Below, piece after piece: positions 1 to 9,849 of a stretch of DNA of 64,000 nucleotides. The notes under the pieces are model-generated. The model was given only the letters and a program-made list of their open reading frames with translations, was not told where the DNA came from and ran no database searches. The translations under genes were made by a program, and so were the position numbers. The stretch is taken from contig JARGFQ010000011.1 in NCBI GenBank assembly GCA_029210565.1, forward strand, positions 82,777 to 146,776, in the 5' to 3' direction. The DNA is from Bacteroidales bacterium (lineage in GTDB: Bacteria > Bacteroidota > Bacteroidia > Bacteroidales > VadinHA17). The stretch's first letter is position 1; every line of letters begins with the position of its first letter.

Positions 1-1630
1 CCTCCGGCGAGTTAATATCAACATAGCACTCAGCAGGAATAAAGAGCTCCAGGTCATAAAAGTATTTCAGGTCAATGGTCTCCAGATCCCTGACATCAGG
101 ATATCCGATCACCCTGATATCATACTTGCGCAGTAATGAATGAATGGCTGAAAAGGCAGAACTGATGACTGAGCTGTTCTTGGAGGCAAGTATAACAATG
201 TTTTCACGCTCAGCAGAAAACAAAGTATCAAGCGATGTGACACCGCTGTATGCATCGCGCCGTGATGACATCCCGGTAAACCAGTATGGTACCGGGCCTA
301 CAGTGTCAAACGGAGCCACCTCCTTCGCCACCTGCCTTACACTCTCCCACAGCATCAGCGTGGACGGATCGTACATGGCGCTGTCACCGTGGAGGAATAC
401 TACATTGCTGCCGGGATGCGACCTGAGCTCACCGGCCATGATCTTATGTGCAATCAGTTCAGACGGGAATACCCTGTATAGTGTTGGCCTGTTACTCAGA
501 ATATCCCTGTCACGCAGGGGTACCGGGGAGACGACAGGTATATTTCGCTCTGTAGCCCATGATGATATCTTCCCAAGATTGTAGGAGAATACCGGCCCAA
601 TGATCAGGTCAGCATTATCAAGCTTTCCCGACCATATAAGCCTGTTTATCTGTGATGTGTCTGCGTATGTGTCATATACATCCATCTCTATGGTCAGCCC
701 CAGTGATCTGAGGCTGTCAGCTGCCATGAGTATGCCTTCATAGGCCTCCAGGAAGGGCAGGCTCCCTTCGTAGATCCAGGTGGAGGGTAGTGTCACCCCC
801 CTGTATATAACATCGCCTCGTATGTCTTTGCGGGTTGAGTCAATATAGGTCCTCCTGTTGTTCTCATCAGTGTAAAAAGGCAGCAATACTGCCACATGTA
901 CTGAGCCGGTCAGGGAGGTGATTTCCGTCCGCGCCTCCGGCACCGTGAATATCTCTGCCTCCTCCGGAATGGTCATCGTATCAGGAACCTGCTCTCCAAG
1001 TTGGATGGTGTCTATGACACTAACCGCCTCCATTCTCTTGTAATCGGTTGAAACACGCTTCCGGGGTATGCGCAGGTAATCTCCTATCTGCGGGAAGAGC
1101 AGTCCCCTGTTTGCCCTTTTCAGATCTCTGACTGTAATGCCGTACTGCCTGGCAACTGACGCCAGGGTCTCTCCCCTCCTTACCCTGTGATAGATGTACT
1201 TCTCATCACCCTGTGCTGCAACAGGAGCCTCCCTATGAATAGCGGTGACACGTTCTTCCCCAACAGCGGTATCGCGCCGGGGCAACGTATCCTTTGCAGG
1301 CACGGGTGCCACATCACTCTCTGCCTTCTGCATAGCTGAAGAGACGGGTATCTGCAGCATCTGTCCCTCCTGGATGCCGTTATCCCGTATGATATTTTCT
1401 CCTATGATATGCACTATGGTAACGTTGTATGCCTTCGAAATCGAATAGAGGGTCTGTCCTCTCAGAACCACATGGAGAAAATATTCCTTCCCTCCGATGA
1501 CGGTCCGATGGTCCGATACCTCCACCGGTACCGGTTCCTGACCATGCAGCGGTGTCAGAGAGAGTGTCGCCAGCAGTATCACTACTGCCTTCAACAGCTG
1601 TCCGTGGAGCATACCCTGTATTGTCTTCAT
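1..1630 (-). CDS. LysM domain protein with periplasmic-binding (PBP1/LpoA-like) domain, 3' end outside window
   Basis: Reading from the ATG at 1630, 543 codons are visible before the window edge, so the C-terminus is missing. An N-terminal signal peptide (residues about 1-30, hydrophobic LLKAVVILLATLSL) is followed by two LysM domains (about 50-95, with GQTLYSISKAYNV, and about 145-189, with GETLASVARQYGI). A type-1 periplasmic-binding fold starts near residue 243 (VHVAVLLPFY, later LIIGPVFSYN). LysM domains bind glycan chains, so the protein is probably exported and held at peptidoglycan. In Bacteroidota this architecture is usually labelled LysM or amino-acid ABC substrate-binding protein, but no transporter genes are nearby, so a cell-wall role is more likely than transport. 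It lies 44 bp downstream of purC, probably in the same transcript. Family is clear, function is not. Confidence 0.85.
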   Translation of the reverse strand, partial: MKTIQGMLHGQLLKAVVILLATLSLTPLHGQEPVPVEVSDHRTVIGGKEYFLHVVLRGQTLYSISKAYNVTIVHIIGENIIRDNGIQEGQMLQIPVSSAMQKAESDVAPVPAKDTLPRRDTAVGEERVTAIHREAPVAAQGDEKYIYHRVRRGETLASVARQYGITVRDLKRANRGLLFPQIGDYLRIPRKRVSTDYKRMEAVSVIDTIQLGEQVPDTMTIPEEAEIFTVPEARTEITSLTGSVHVAVLLPFYTDENNRRTYIDSTRKDIRGDVIYRGVTLPSTWIYEGSLPFLEAYEGILMAADSLRSLGLTIEMDVYDTYADTSQINRLIWSGKLDNADLIIGPVFSYNLGKISSWATERNIPVVSPVPLRDRDILSNRPTLYRVFPSELIAHKIMAGELRSHPGSNVVFLHGDSAMYDPSTLMLWESVRQVAKEVAPFDTVGPVPYWFTGMSSRRDAYSGVTSLDTLFSAERENIVILASKNSSVISSAFSAIHSLLRKYDIRVIGYPDVRDLETIDLKYFYDLELFIPAECYVDINSPE

Positions 1631-1674
1631 CACAAACTGAACATTTATTAATTTCTGACCGCTTGTCAGCGGCA

Positions 1675-2628
1675 TTATCTCAGACCGGCCAGGAAAACGG
1701 TTACGTTTCTCTCTATCCTCACGAGAGGATCTTCTGTCTCATCCTTCACAAATTTACAGCCGGTAATTTTTTCATAAAGCTCAATATAGCGTTCGGAGAT
1801 CTCCGTCACTATCTCCCCGGTCATCTCCGGCACCTTCTCCCCGCTCCTGCCCTGAAAACCGCGTGACATGAGCCACTCTCTCACAAACTCCTTTGAAAGC
1901 TGCCTCTGCTGTTCACCGGCAGCGAACCTCTCTTCATAACCGTCGGAATAAAAATAGCGTGAGCTGTCTGGAGTATGTATCTCATCTATCAGATAGATCT
2001 TCCCGTCGCGTCTCCCAAACTCGTACTTTGTGTCAACCAGTATCAGTCCGCGCTCAGCAGCTATCTCCGACCCTCTCAGAAACAGCTGCATTGAGTACTC
2101 CTCCAGCATTCTGTACTCTTCCTCAGGCACAAGGCCACTGGCAATTATCTCTGCAGCAGATATATCCTGGTCATGCAATCCCTGTTCGGCCTTGGTGGTA
2201 GGGGTTATCAGCGGTCTGTCAAAACGCTGGTGCTCCCTCAGGCCGTCAGGAAGGGGTATGCCGCAGATCTCCCGGGCTCCGGATTTGTAAGTGCGCCACG
2301 AGCTGCCTGTGAGATAACCCCTGACAATCATCTCTACAGGATAGGGTGTGCACCTGTGACCGACCGTAACATTGGAGTCCGGTGATGCGGTGTTCCACAC
2401 AGGAACAATATCACTGACCATCTCCAGGAACATTGCGGCTATCTGGTTGAGCACCTGCCCCTTGTAAGGGATGCCCTCTGGGAGCACCACGTCAAATGCC
2501 GAGATGCGGTCTGATGCAATCATCACCAGGTAGGTGTCATCAATGTTATATACATCGCGTACCTTGCCTCTGTATATATCTTTCTGGCCGGGGAAGTGGA
2601 AATCTGTCGTTACAATAGGTCTTGCCAT
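1675..2628 (-). CDS. purC: Phosphoribosylaminoimidazole-succinocarboxamide synthase
   Basis: Purine biosynthesis enzyme that joins CAIR and aspartate with ATP to give SAICAR; cytoplasmic. The 317-residue protein has the N-terminal nucleotide-binding strand (GKVRDVY near residue 21), the signature around LITPTTKAE, and the [11 protein letters not shown] motif, all expected of SAICAR synthetase. I chose the ATG at 2628, one base after the phoH stop codon. A longer reading from 2685 would run inside phoH and adds a basic stretch not typical of the family. The tight spacing implies co-transcription with phoH. Confidence 0.95.
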   Translation of the reverse strand: MARPIVTTDFHFPGQKDIYRGKVRDVYNIDDTYLVMIASDRISAFDVVLPEGIPYKGQVLNQIAAMFLEMVSDIVPVWNTASPDSNVTVGHRCTPYPVEMIVRGYLTGSSWRTYKSGAREICGIPLPDGLREHQRFDRPLITPTTKAEQGLHDQDISAAEIIASGLVPEEEYRMLEEYSMQLFLRGSEIAAERGLILVDTKYEFGRRDGKIYLIDEIHTPDSSRYFYSDGYEERFAAGEQQRQLSKEFVREWLMSRGFQGRSGEKVPEMTGEIVTEISERYIELYEKITGCKFVKDETEDPLVRIERNVTVFLAGLR

Positions 2629-2629
2629 T

Positions 2630-3613
2630 TTACTCTTCTTTGGTATCATTTTTCTCACGGTCTCTGTTCTTCTCTTCTGCATCATATGCCCTCACTATCT
2701 GCTTGACAAGCCTGTGCCTGACGATATCGCGTTCATCAAAGCGAATGACTGAGATACCCTCTATTCCCTCAAGCAGCCTGATGGCCTGCAGCAGTCCCGA
2801 CTCACCCCTGCGGGGCAGGTCTATCTGTGTTGTGTCACCGGTAAGTATGAACTTCGAATTTACTCCCATGCGGGTAAGAAACATCTTGAGCTGGCTCACC
2901 GTGGCATTCTGGGCCTCGTCGAGTATCACGATGCAGCTCTCCAGCGTTCGTCCCCGCATGAAGGCAAGTGGCGCTATCTGCACCGTTCCGTCAGCAAGCC
3001 ACTGCTCCAGCTTGCGAAAGGGGATCATATCATTCAGTGCGTCGTACAGAGGCTGCAGGTAAGGATCAAGTTTGTCTCTCATGTCACCCGGAAGAAACCC
3101 CAGTCTTTCACCTGCCTCCACAGCCGGACGTGTCAGCACTATCTTCTTGACTTCATGGTTTTTGAGAGCCCTGACGGCCAGTGCTATGGAGGTATAGGTC
3201 TTGCCCGTGCCGGCAGGGCCCTCGGTAATGATCAGGTCATTCGCCCTGTACTCCTTAACCAGCAGCAGCTGGTTGATTGTACGGGCTCTCACGGGTTTGC
3301 CGCTCGTGCCGAATACAAGCGTCTCCTCAAACTCACCGCCGGAAGCACTGTGCATATGCTCATCGTCAAGCATCAACCGCTCCAGGTCACTCTCATCCAG
3401 CCTGTTGTAATGCCTATAATATTCTATCAGCTCATACATTCTGGCGGCAAAGAGGCTGACCTCCTCTTCCTCGCCAATACACTTTATTTCCCCCCCCCTG
3501 GCAATCAGCTTAACCTTCGGATAATATCCCTGTATCTGCTCTAGCAGCCTGTTGTTGGGTCCGAACATGACAACAGGGTCAATATCCTCAAGCCTTATCA
3601 CTTTCTCTGTCAT
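2630..3613 (-). CDS. phoH: PhoH-family ATPase
   Basis: PhoH-like P-loop ATPase (327 residues), a family linked to RNA metabolism and stress, often with a KH-like N-terminal region. Walker A is GPAGTGKT at about residues 132-139 and Walker B is VILDEAQN at about 229-236, with the family's [12 protein letters not shown] motif further on. The ATG at 3613 is chosen because the upstream extension to 3724 has no family similarity and would cross the divergent promoter region. It leads the phoH-purC-LysM run on the minus strand. The exact RNA substrate is unknown for the family. Confidence 0.93.
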   Translation of the reverse strand: MTEKVIRLEDIDPVVMFGPNNRLLEQIQGYYPKVKLIARGGEIKCIGEEEEVSLFAARMYELIEYYRHYNRLDESDLERLMLDDEHMHSASGGEFEETLVFGTSGKPVRARTINQLLLVKEYRANDLIITEGPAGTGKTYTSIALAVRALKNHEVKKIVLTRPAVEAGERLGFLPGDMRDKLDPYLQPLYDALNDMIPFRKLEQWLADGTVQIAPLAFMRGRTLESCIVILDEAQNATVSQLKMFLTRMGVNSKFILTGDTTQIDLPRRGESGLLQAIRLLEGIEGISVIRFDERDIVRHRLVKQIVRAYDAEEKNRDREKNDTKEE

Positions 3614-3693
3614 CAATCTTCTCTCTCTTTGCTCTCCCAGCTCTTTTTTTGAATGCCTCTCTTCACAAAGTAAACTTATTTTTTTCAGAAGAT

Positions 3694-3701
3694 TATCTTT
3701 G
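3694..3701 (+). promoter_or_regulatory. -7 promoter element for the SAM hydrolase gene
   Basis: TATCTTTG fits the Bacteroidota -7 consensus TAnnTTTG and lies 16 bp before the ATG at 3718, implying a very short leader. No clear -33 TTTG is seen at the usual spacing. Confidence 0.5.
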
Positions 3702-3717
3702 CTGTAACAAATTTGGA

Positions 3718-4518
3718 ATGGCACTGATCACACTGACCACCGAGTGGAGGGAAGATGATTTCTTTTACGGCATACTGAGGGGCAAGCTCGCTTCGGGCTG
3801 TCCCGATGCCACAGTGGTGAACAATGCAGGGGGCATCCCGCCCATGAACATCATGCACGGTGCCTTCGTGATCAGGAATACCTACTGCCACTACCCCGAG
3901 GGTACTATACACCTTGTCTTCATAAGCAGCGAAGGGACCGGCAGCCAGCCCCACCTCCTGGTAAAGGCACGCGGACACTGGTTCATCGGTGCTGACAACG
4001 GCATCTTTAACCTTATCCTCAACTCCCCGCCCGATCTGGTGATCCGGCTCAAAAACGACACCGGTGATGATGAAATCGCCCTTTTTGCCAGTGCCGCTGC
4101 TGCTATAGCATCGGGAAAACAACCCGAAAGCCTGGGTACCAGGGAAGAAAGTCTGTCCGAAAAGATGCCGCTCAGGGCTGCCATTGACAGGGATGTGATA
4201 ATTGGAAGCGTTATCTTCATTGATTCATACGGCAACGCCATCACCAACATCACACGGGAGATATTTGCAAGGGTCTTTGAGAGCAGGAGCTTCAGGATTC
4301 TGATAAAGAACAACCGCTACTATACTGAAAAGATAAGCCGGCGTTATAGTGATGAGCCTGTGGGTGAGATAGTGACACGATTCAACACTCTTGACCTGCT
4401 TGAGGTATCCATTAACGGAGCAAACATGTGCCAGTTGTTCGGTGTTGATACAGGTGATGCCGTGAGGGTTGAGGTAAAAGATGATGCGGGCGTGACAGGA
4501 GGCCTTTTTAAAAACTGA
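3718..4518 (+). CDS. SAM hydrolase (adenosine-forming), DUF62 / chlorinase-fluorinase superfamily
   Basis: Members of this family use water or hydroxide to split S-adenosylmethionine into adenosine and methionine; the halogenating enzymes are a small branch. The 266-residue protein starts with the typical ITLTTEW strand, then has the conserved GADNGIF segment near residue 100 and the second-domain motif GSVIFIDSYGNAITNI. The length and motifs fit the hydrolase branch and I see no reason to propose halogenation. The ATG at 3718 is preferred over an in-frame ATG at 3649, because a promoter element (3694-3701) lies between them. mazG follows after 5 bp, so both are probably co-transcribed. Confidence 0.88.
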   Translation: MALITLTTEWREDDFFYGILRGKLASGCPDATVVNNAGGIPPMNIMHGAFVIRNTYCHYPEGTIHLVFISSEGTGSQPHLLVKARGHWFIGADNGIFNLILNSPPDLVIRLKNDTGDDEIALFASAAAAIASGKQPESLGTREESLSEKMPLRAAIDRDVIIGSVIFIDSYGNAITNITREIFARVFESRSFRILIKNNRYYTEKISRRYSDEPVGEIVTRFNTLDLLEVSINGANMCQLFGVDTGDAVRVEVKDDAGVTGGLFKN

Positions 4519-4523
4519 AACAG

Positions 4524-5339
4524 ATGAAGGAAAGAGCAATTGCAGAATTTTCCAGGCTGCTGGATATTATGGGCGAACTGAGGGAAAAGTGTCCGTGGGA
4601 CAGGAAGCAGACAAGCCAGACCCTGAGGAAACTGACAATAGAGGAGACATATGAACTTGCCGACGCCATCATCAGGGATGACAGTGACGGAATAAAAAAA
4701 GAGCTGGGCGACCTGATGCTGCACGTGGTCTTCTATGCCAGGCTCGGAGCCGAGAAAGGAGTGTTCGACATGGGTGATGTACTCGAGGGCATTAACGGGA
4801 AACTGATATACCGTCATCCACATGTGTTCGGCGACGTGAGTGTCACAGGCGGAGCCCGTGAGGTTGAGGAGAACTGGGAGCATCTGAAGATGAAGGAACA
4901 GAGCGAATACAAACCGGTCCTATCAGGCGTTCCATCTTCCCTGCCGGCAACCGTCAAGGCCAACCGTATCCAGGAGAAGGTAAGGGGTGTTGGCTTCGAC
5001 TGGGACTCAAGGGAACAGATATGGGATAAGGTTACCGAGGAGCTCAACGAGCTTAAGGAAGAGATCATTGCAGGCAGGAGCGTTGATATTGAATCTGAGC
5101 TGGGCGACCTCTTCTTCTCACTTATAAATGCGGCAAGACTCTACGAGATCGATCCCGAGGCGGCCCTCGAGAAGACCAACAGGAAATTCATCGGCAGGTT
5201 CAATTACCTTGAACAGCAGACCCTGGCGAAGGGACTCTCCCTGCGTGAAATGACCCTTGATGAGATGAATGTAATCTGGGAAGAGGCCAAACAGTTTGAC
5301 ATAAAGAGCCCGGACGTCACACCGCAAACCGGTAGCTGA
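4524..5339 (+). CDS. mazG: Nucleoside triphosphate pyrophosphohydrolase MazG
   Basis: Cleans the nucleotide pool by hydrolysing (d)NTPs to NMPs and pyrophosphate. The 271-residue protein has two MazG repeats, each with a magnesium-binding helix pair: EETYELADA with ELGDLMLHVVFYARL in the first, and EELNELKEEI with ELGDLFFSLINAAR in the second. This is the full two-domain E. coli-type arrangement. It starts 5 bp after the SAM hydrolase gene. Its 3' end overlaps the convergent agmatinase gene by 23 bp. Confidence 0.95.
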   Translation: MKERAIAEFSRLLDIMGELREKCPWDRKQTSQTLRKLTIEETYELADAIIRDDSDGIKKELGDLMLHVVFYARLGAEKGVFDMGDVLEGINGKLIYRHPHVFGDVSVTGGAREVEENWEHLKMKEQSEYKPVLSGVPSSLPATVKANRIQEKVRGVGFDWDSREQIWDKVTEELNELKEEIIAGRSVDIESELGDLFFSLINAARLYEIDPEAALEKTNRKFIGRFNYLEQQTLAKGLSLREMTLDEMNVIWEEAKQFDIKSPDVTPQTGS

Positions 5340-6165
5340 GCATCTGATAGATGACCTTTGCGGCCATGAAGTCAGGGGCCCTGTTCTCAGCCGAAGGACA
5401 GAGTTCAACAACATCAAACCCCACCACGTTACGGCTCCTGAAGAGATCCCGCAGGAAGAACATCAGTTCACGGTAGTCAGGCCCTCCCGGTTCAGGGGTT
5501 CCTGTTGATGGCATGACCGACTGGTCGAAGACATCGAGGTCAAGAGTGATATATACATTTTCGGATAAGAGCGACAGTGCCTTGCCGTAGAGCGACTTGT
5601 CAGACCACAGATCATGAGCGTAGAAGATCCTTTCGCTGTCAACAAATGGCAGTTCTTCCGCCGCCATACTGCGGATACCGAGCTGCACCAGCGGAGCATA
5701 CTCCCTCGCCCTGGCAGCTGCACAGGCATGATTAAGGGGTGATCCCTCATATTCGGGGCGGAGGTCAGAGTGGGCATCAAGCTGCAGTATCGTCAGCCCA
5801 TCAAAAGACTCCGATGCCGCCCTGAAGGCCCCGATACTGACAGTATGGTTGCCGCCTATCACAACGGGAAAACGCTTTTCGTCAAAGACGCCTTTGACGG
5901 TGCGGTAAACAGCCTCCGTAAGCACTGCCGGGTCACTGCCACACTCAAGAGGCGGAAGGGTGAAGATACCCCGCTTATGTGCCTCCCCTCCTGTCTCTAT
6001 ATCATAAAACTCAAGTGCCGGAGAGGCCTCAAGAATGGCTGCCGGACCCCTGTCGGCACCGCGGATATAGGTGCTAGTGGCATCATACGGGACAGGCACG
6101 ATGATGATGTGTGATTCATCGTAGCTGTATCGTACCTCGTCACCGCCGAAGTTCGACACTGCCAT
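5317..6165 (-). CDS. speB: Agmatinase (ureohydrolase family)
   Basis: Ureohydrolase of the arginase/agmatinase family: hydrolyses agmatine to putrescine and urea using two manganese ions. All metal-ligand motifs are present: GGNHT, DAHSD and DLDVFD, the last followed by the agmatinase-like GTPEPGG. The 282-residue length is normal. ATG at 6165 is chosen because it lies one base after the DUF5606 stop; the longer open frame to 6498 is the shadow of DUF5606. It is the last gene of the long minus-strand run and overlaps mazG tail to tail by 23 bp. Motifs favour agmatinase over arginase, but substrate is inferred. Arginine decarboxylase is not in the window. Confidence 0.88.
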   Translation of the reverse strand: MAVSNFGGDEVRYSYDESHIIIVPVPYDATSTYIRGADRGPAAILEASPALEFYDIETGGEAHKRGIFTLPPLECGSDPAVLTEAVYRTVKGVFDEKRFPVVIGGNHTVSIGAFRAASESFDGLTILQLDAHSDLRPEYEGSPLNHACAAARAREYAPLVQLGIRSMAAEELPFVDSERIFYAHDLWSDKSLYGKALSLLSENVYITLDLDVFDQSVMPSTGTPEPGGPDYRELMFFLRDLFRSRNVVGFDVVELCPSAENRAPDFMAAKVIYQMLSYRFAV

Positions 6166-6166
6166 T

Positions 6167-6772
6167 CTAACTCTCTTTCTCCGGTTCCGGGGTGATGTCG
6201 TCTGAAGGTTCCCCTGCGTGAATTGAGGTTTTCTTATCAGTAGCCCCGCCTTTGCCTTTACCCTTTCCGGTCTCCTCCTTTTCATCACCCTTCTTACGGT
6301 CGGCCTTCTTGCCTTCAGGACTCTTCTCTCCTGTCTCCTGCTCTTCCTCCCCTGCGTCAGTCTCAGCCTCATCGGCCGGAGATTCTTCTTCCCTGACCAG
6401 CATGCCGAAACCGTGAAGGATATTATACCAGTGCAGAACCTTCTTAATGTCTGATGTGTAAACCCTCTCGCGGGCGTAGTCAGGCAAGACCTCTGCAAAG
6501 TACTCCTTCAGTTCAGCGTCAGACAGCCTGTGCGAGATAACCTCACCACCGTTCTCCTTGTCCCACAAAATATCCATCACCTTTCCCAGAGGCATATCTT
6601 CACCTTTGGTAAAGATTGATATCTCATCCAGGGCGCTTACCCTGGCATGGGCTCCGGCACTGAAACGGCGTCCGGTCTCAAGGTTCTCAACTATGACTGC
6701 ATTCTTGCCCTGCGCGATGAACTTGAAGAGCGTTCCTTCACCGGAAATAGCCAGAATATCTTTCAAATTCAT
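6167..6772 (-). CDS. DUF5606 family protein with charged C-terminal tail
   Basis: 201 residues. The first 135 or so match the Bacteroidota family DUF5606 (starts MNLKDILAISG, with HWYNILHGFGML near residue 115), whose function is not established. The last 65 residues are a low-complexity tail rich in Glu, Lys, Gly and Asp, probably disordered. No signal peptide or membrane segment is visible, so it is likely cytoplasmic. It sits one base upstream of agmatinase and 43 bp downstream of the DnaJ gene. Confidence 0.85.
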   Translation of the reverse strand: MNLKDILAISGEGTLFKFIAQGKNAVIVENLETGRRFSAGAHARVSALDEISIFTKGEDMPLGKVMDILWDKENGGEVISHRLSDAELKEYFAEVLPDYARERVYTSDIKKVLHWYNILHGFGMLVREEESPADEAETDAGEEEQETGEKSPEGKKADRKKGDEKEETGKGKGKGGATDKKTSIHAGEPSDDITPEPEKES

Positions 6773-6815
6773 TTTTACAATAATTAAGGTTAATTAAATG
6801 TATGCCAAACGTCTG

Positions 6816-7547
6816 TCAGACGATGTTTCGTTCTTTTTTGATCTTATCCCATGCCTCATTGACAGCCTTGAATTTCTCCTCCGCCGTCTTGCGGAAATCT
6901 TCCCCCAGGTGGCTCACCTTGTCAGGATGATATTTCAGTGCCATCTTGCGGTAAGCTTTTTTAAGCTCCTCATCGGTAGCCGAATGGTCAACTTCCAGTA
7001 TGCGGTAAGCCGCGTCAGTTGACGGGACGAACATATTGCGTATTGATTCGTAGTCGACTGAGGAGATGCCCAGCATGCCTGCAATAGACCTGATCATCTC
7101 TGTCTCCACCTTCTCAAAGCGTCTGTCGGCTGCTGATATATTGTATAGGATGTGAATGAGCTGCAACCTTGACGAGTAGTCCATGTTATTCCGTATTTGG
7201 TTGCAGACGTCGTTCAGCGGTATATCCCTTCTCAGCAGGTCCCTCAGCATCTGCAGCGCCTCCTGTGCGGTACCAGGACCAAACTGGGTCAGAAAAAACC
7301 GTTTAACATAATCGAGTTCCGACTTCAGCACCTTACCGTCAGCCTTCATGACAGCGGCTATCAGTACTACCAGGCTGACACCGAAGTCCCCGGGCGTTGT
7401 TCTGTAGACTCTCTGCCCGCCGGTCTCCTCCCTGATCACGGTCGTACTGTCAACAAACGACCCTATAAAGAAGCCCAAAAGTGCGCCTATCGGACCTCCA
7501 AAGACAAATCCCAGCCCTCCGCCTATCCATTTGGCAAATTTTCCCAT
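6816..7547 (-). CDS. TerB-like / DnaJ domain co-chaperone (DjlA-like)
   Basis: 243 residues. The N-terminus has a glycine-rich hydrophobic segment ([21 protein letters not shown]) that could insert in a membrane. The middle (about residues 50-150) is an all-helical TerB-like domain ([12 protein letters not shown]). The C-terminal 65 residues are a J domain with the HPD tripeptide (KYHPDKV), needed to stimulate DnaK ATPase. This order matches DjlA-type co-chaperones. ATG at 7547 overlaps the coaE stop by one base (TGATG), suggesting translational coupling. Client proteins are unknown. Confidence 0.88.
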   Translation of the reverse strand: MGKFAKWIGGGLGFVFGGPIGALLGFFIGSFVDSTTVIREETGGQRVYRTTPGDFGVSLVVLIAAVMKADGKVLKSELDYVKRFFLTQFGPGTAQEALQMLRDLLRRDIPLNDVCNQIRNNMDYSSRLQLIHILYNISAADRRFEKVETEMIRSIAGMLGISSVDYESIRNMFVPSTDAAYRILEVDHSATDEELKKAYRKMALKYHPDKVSHLGEDFRKTAEEKFKAVNEAWDKIKKERNIV

Positions 7548-8146
7548 CACCTTCTGCTTCCGGCAAAACGAAGCATGTCATCATGTATCTTAAGGATCTC
7601 CGGAATGATCATCTCGTTGTCTGAGTTGTTGATGATGTAGTACGACTGCTCCTCTCTCTCCGCATCTTCCATCTGATTTTTTATCCGCTCTATCACCTGC
7701 TCACGGCTCAGGTCATTGCGCCCCATTACACGTGCTATCCTCTCCTCAACCGGTACGGAGAGTGTCAGCACCCTGTCGACGTGAGTGTCAGCCCTTGCCT
7801 CGAAGAGAATGGCTGACTCCATAATCACGTAGGGTGCCTCTGAGCTGTCGGCCCATCCGTCAAAGAGCTTCAGAACTGCCGGATGGATTGCGGCATTGAC
7901 CTTCTGAAGCATATCCGGAGAGTTGAAGATGATCCGCGCCAGCTCCTTGCGGTCAAGGCTGCCGGTGACATAAAGATCCCTGCCGGTGATAGCATTTATC
8001 TCTTTCCGCAACGACGAGTCGTCCTCCATTATCTCCCTGGCGACAACGTCGGCTACGAAGACGGGGACTCCCAGAACCCTGAATATCCTGCATACGGTTG
8101 TCTTCCCGCTGCCTATGCCTCCCGTAACACCCAGTCGTTTTGCCAT
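7547..8146 (-). CDS. coaE: Dephospho-CoA kinase
   Basis: Last step of coenzyme A synthesis: phosphorylates dephospho-CoA at the ribose 3'-hydroxyl. The 199-residue protein has the P-loop GGIGSGKTT at residues 9-17, the D-x-x-A-R segment ([10 protein letters not shown]), and the conserved IHPAV and LFEAR motifs. Length is typical. It lies 11 bp after ybbR and shares one base with the DnaJ gene start. CoaBC, two steps earlier in the pathway, is also in this window (33393-34604) but in another operon. Confidence 0.95.
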   Translation of the reverse strand: MAKRLGVTGGIGSGKTTVCRIFRVLGVPVFVADVVAREIMEDDSSLRKEINAITGRDLYVTGSLDRKELARIIFNSPDMLQKVNAAIHPAVLKLFDGWADSSEAPYVIMESAILFEARADTHVDRVLTLSVPVEERIARVMGRNDLSREQVIERIKNQMEDAEREEQSYYIINNSDNEMIIPEILKIHDDMLRFAGSRR

Positions 8147-8157
8147 TCCTCAGGGTT

Positions 8158-8895
8158 CTATATCTCCTTGGTTTGCTTCAGGCTGAAGGAGGAGGATTGC
8201 TTGCCTGATACCGTTACCTCCACTACAACCCTCTTCTGCTCCGTTGACAGGTAGTCCGGACAGTCAAGACGTATCTTCGACCTGAAGTTCTCGTCAATCC
8301 GCCTGAATGACCTGTGCCTGGTGGTGATGCCCGGAAGAGTGTCAAGAATATGTTCGGGACCTGTCACGCTGATGCTGTCGGGATCGGGGACTATAATCAC
8401 CTTCTTTCCCTCGGGAAGATCGATACTCAGATCAGGAATCACGGCCATGCGCCGCGTGACCAGTCTGTCATAGCCGAAAAAGAGCGTGTCAGGGTAGATC
8501 GAAATTATATCGAAGTCAGCATGAAGCTGCTTTGAGAAGTTATTGATAAGCCCGGAGGTTAAAAGGTAGTAGTGCGGAGTAGCTCCGGGCAGACGCCTGG
8601 GCGTCTGCTTTGTAAAATCAATGACCACCGGAGCCCTGCTGCCTGACAGTTTGACCTTCAGTATAGAGTAACCCGGTCCCCGCAGATCCATCTCCAGCTT
8701 GTCGGGGAGATCACCCGTGACAATGCGGTCTTTGGGCGGATTGATATAGCGCACCGGGTAGTTGATGGTCCCCTGAAGCTCCTTGCTGAGCTCATTGAGA
8801 TACCAGAATATGAACGACAGCAGCAGGAAGAAGGCAAAGACCGGCAACTCCTTGTTGAGGAACTGCTTCGACCGCTTTTTGTCGTTTATTATCAT
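8158..8895 (-). CDS. YbbR-like domain membrane protein
   Basis: 245 residues, with an N-terminal membrane anchor (residues about 17-32, ELPVFAFFLLLSFIFWYL) and YbbR-type beta domains outside the membrane. YbbR proteins in other bacteria (CdaR) regulate the diadenylate cyclase CdaA; no cdaA gene is in this window. The yajC-ybbR-coaE order is widespread in Bacteroidota. Spacing of 21 bp to yajC and 11 bp to coaE supports a single transcript. Confidence 0.82.
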   Translation of the reverse strand: MIINDKKRSKQFLNKELPVFAFFLLLSFIFWYLNELSKELQGTINYPVRYINPPKDRIVTGDLPDKLEMDLRGPGYSILKVKLSGSRAPVVIDFTKQTPRRLPGATPHYYLLTSGLINNFSKQLHADFDIISIYPDTLFFGYDRLVTRRMAVIPDLSIDLPEGKKVIIVPDPDSISVTGPEHILDTLPGITTRHRSFRRIDENFRSKIRLDCPDYLSTEQKRVVVEVTVSGKQSSSFSLKQTKEI

Positions 8896-8916
8896 GGTCC
8901 CGTTTCGGTTTTGAGT

Positions 8917-9246
8917 TTACTGCCTTGCCTGTATGTCTGAAGGATCCTTCAGAATAGCGCTCTTGTCAACCCTGATCTTTACATCATTGGCTATCTCAAC
9001 AGTAACAACATTGTCGGTTACATCAACAACCTTTCCGTAAATACCGCCGGTGGTGATCACTTTGTCGCCCTTGGCAATCGCGTTACGGTAGTTGGTAAGC
9101 TCCTTCTGCTTCTTCATCTGCGGCCTGATCATGAAAAAGTAAAAGACCACAAATACCAGCAACAGCGGAAGAAGGCCTGTGAGCATGTTCGGACTTCCCT
9201 GTCCTGCCGGCGCGGCCTGTAAATAAATCATTGCAAGTGTTGTCAT
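8917..9246 (-). CDS. yajC: Preprotein translocase subunit YajC
   Basis: Small accessory subunit of the Sec/SecDF translocase. The 109-residue protein has one transmembrane helix (about residues 22-39, LLPLLLVFVVFYFFMI) followed directly by the family signature RPQMKKQKE and a small cytoplasmic beta domain (GDKVITTGGIYGKV). Length is typical. It lies within the nusB-coaE run; a 119-bp gap separates it from the upstream DUF1573 gene, so a secondary promoter is possible. Confidence 0.95.
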   Translation of the reverse strand: MTTLAMIYLQAAPAGQGSPNMLTGLLPLLLVFVVFYFFMIRPQMKKQKELTNYRNAIAKGDKVITTGGIYGKVVDVTDNVVTVEIANDVKIRVDKSAILKDPSDIQARQ

Positions 9247-9365
9247 TTTTGGTATTGTTTATTATTGTTAATATGTATTTAATCGTTTTTTCTATCAGCT
9301 GATTGTCAGTTAACGGTTGCACTTCGCTTTTGTATCCCTGACTCCAAATCCGTAATTCTTAATTC

Positions 9366-9800
9366 TTATTTATTCTCCACCTCCGCAATGATACGCAAAA
9401 TAACTAAATTATTCTCTGCATTCGATTGAATCACAATAGTTTTTGTCTGAAGACCCTCTCTGCCGGATGTGTCGAATATAACCTCAACGGTTCCCGTGCC
9501 TTCAGGAGGCACCGGTTTCCTGTCGTATTTCGGAACAGTACAGCCGCAGCTTGCTGTGGCAGAAGTTATAACCAGATCAGCATCGCCAGTGTTTCTGAAA
9601 GTAAAGATGCATCCCACCTTTTCACCGGAACCGACCTTCCCGAAGTTGTGTTCCGGCGATTGAAACGTCATGACCGCCGTTCCGGTAGTGTCAGAAGGCA
9701 TGTAACGCTCCGCACCCGATGAATTCCCTCCGCATGAAGAGGTCATAACCGCCATAACTGCCAGCGCTGCTGTTAAAACATAAATTGAATTCTTCATCAT
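9366..9800 (-). CDS. DUF1573 lipoprotein
   Basis: 144-residue predicted lipoprotein: a hydrophobic signal peptide ends at a lipobox-like TSSCGG (Cys near residue 23). The mature part is one Ig-like DUF1573 domain (HNFGKVGSGEKV, then FRNTGDADLVI and SCGCTVP). Such domains resemble ASPM-SPD-2-Hydin beta sandwiches and are common in Bacteroidota surface or periplasmic proteins; no specific role is established. It lies 49 bp downstream of nusB, in the typical nusB-DUF1573-yajC order. Confidence 0.88.
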   Translation of the reverse strand: MMKNSIYVLTAALAVMAVMTSSCGGNSSGAERYMPSDTTGTAVMTFQSPEHNFGKVGSGEKVGCIFTFRNTGDADLVITSATASCGCTVPKYDRKPVPPEGTGTVEVIFDTSGREGLQTKTIVIQSNAENNLVILRIIAEVENK

Positions 9801-9849
9801 CTGTTCCGTTTCTCACTATTATCGTCCGGGTTATCAGGAGGGTCCGCCG

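Noticed and set aside
3718..4518. SAM hydrolase as a halogenase (fluorinase/chlorinase)
   Set aside because: Housekeeping context beside mazG and no halogenase-type feature seen; the hydrolase function is the general one for this family.
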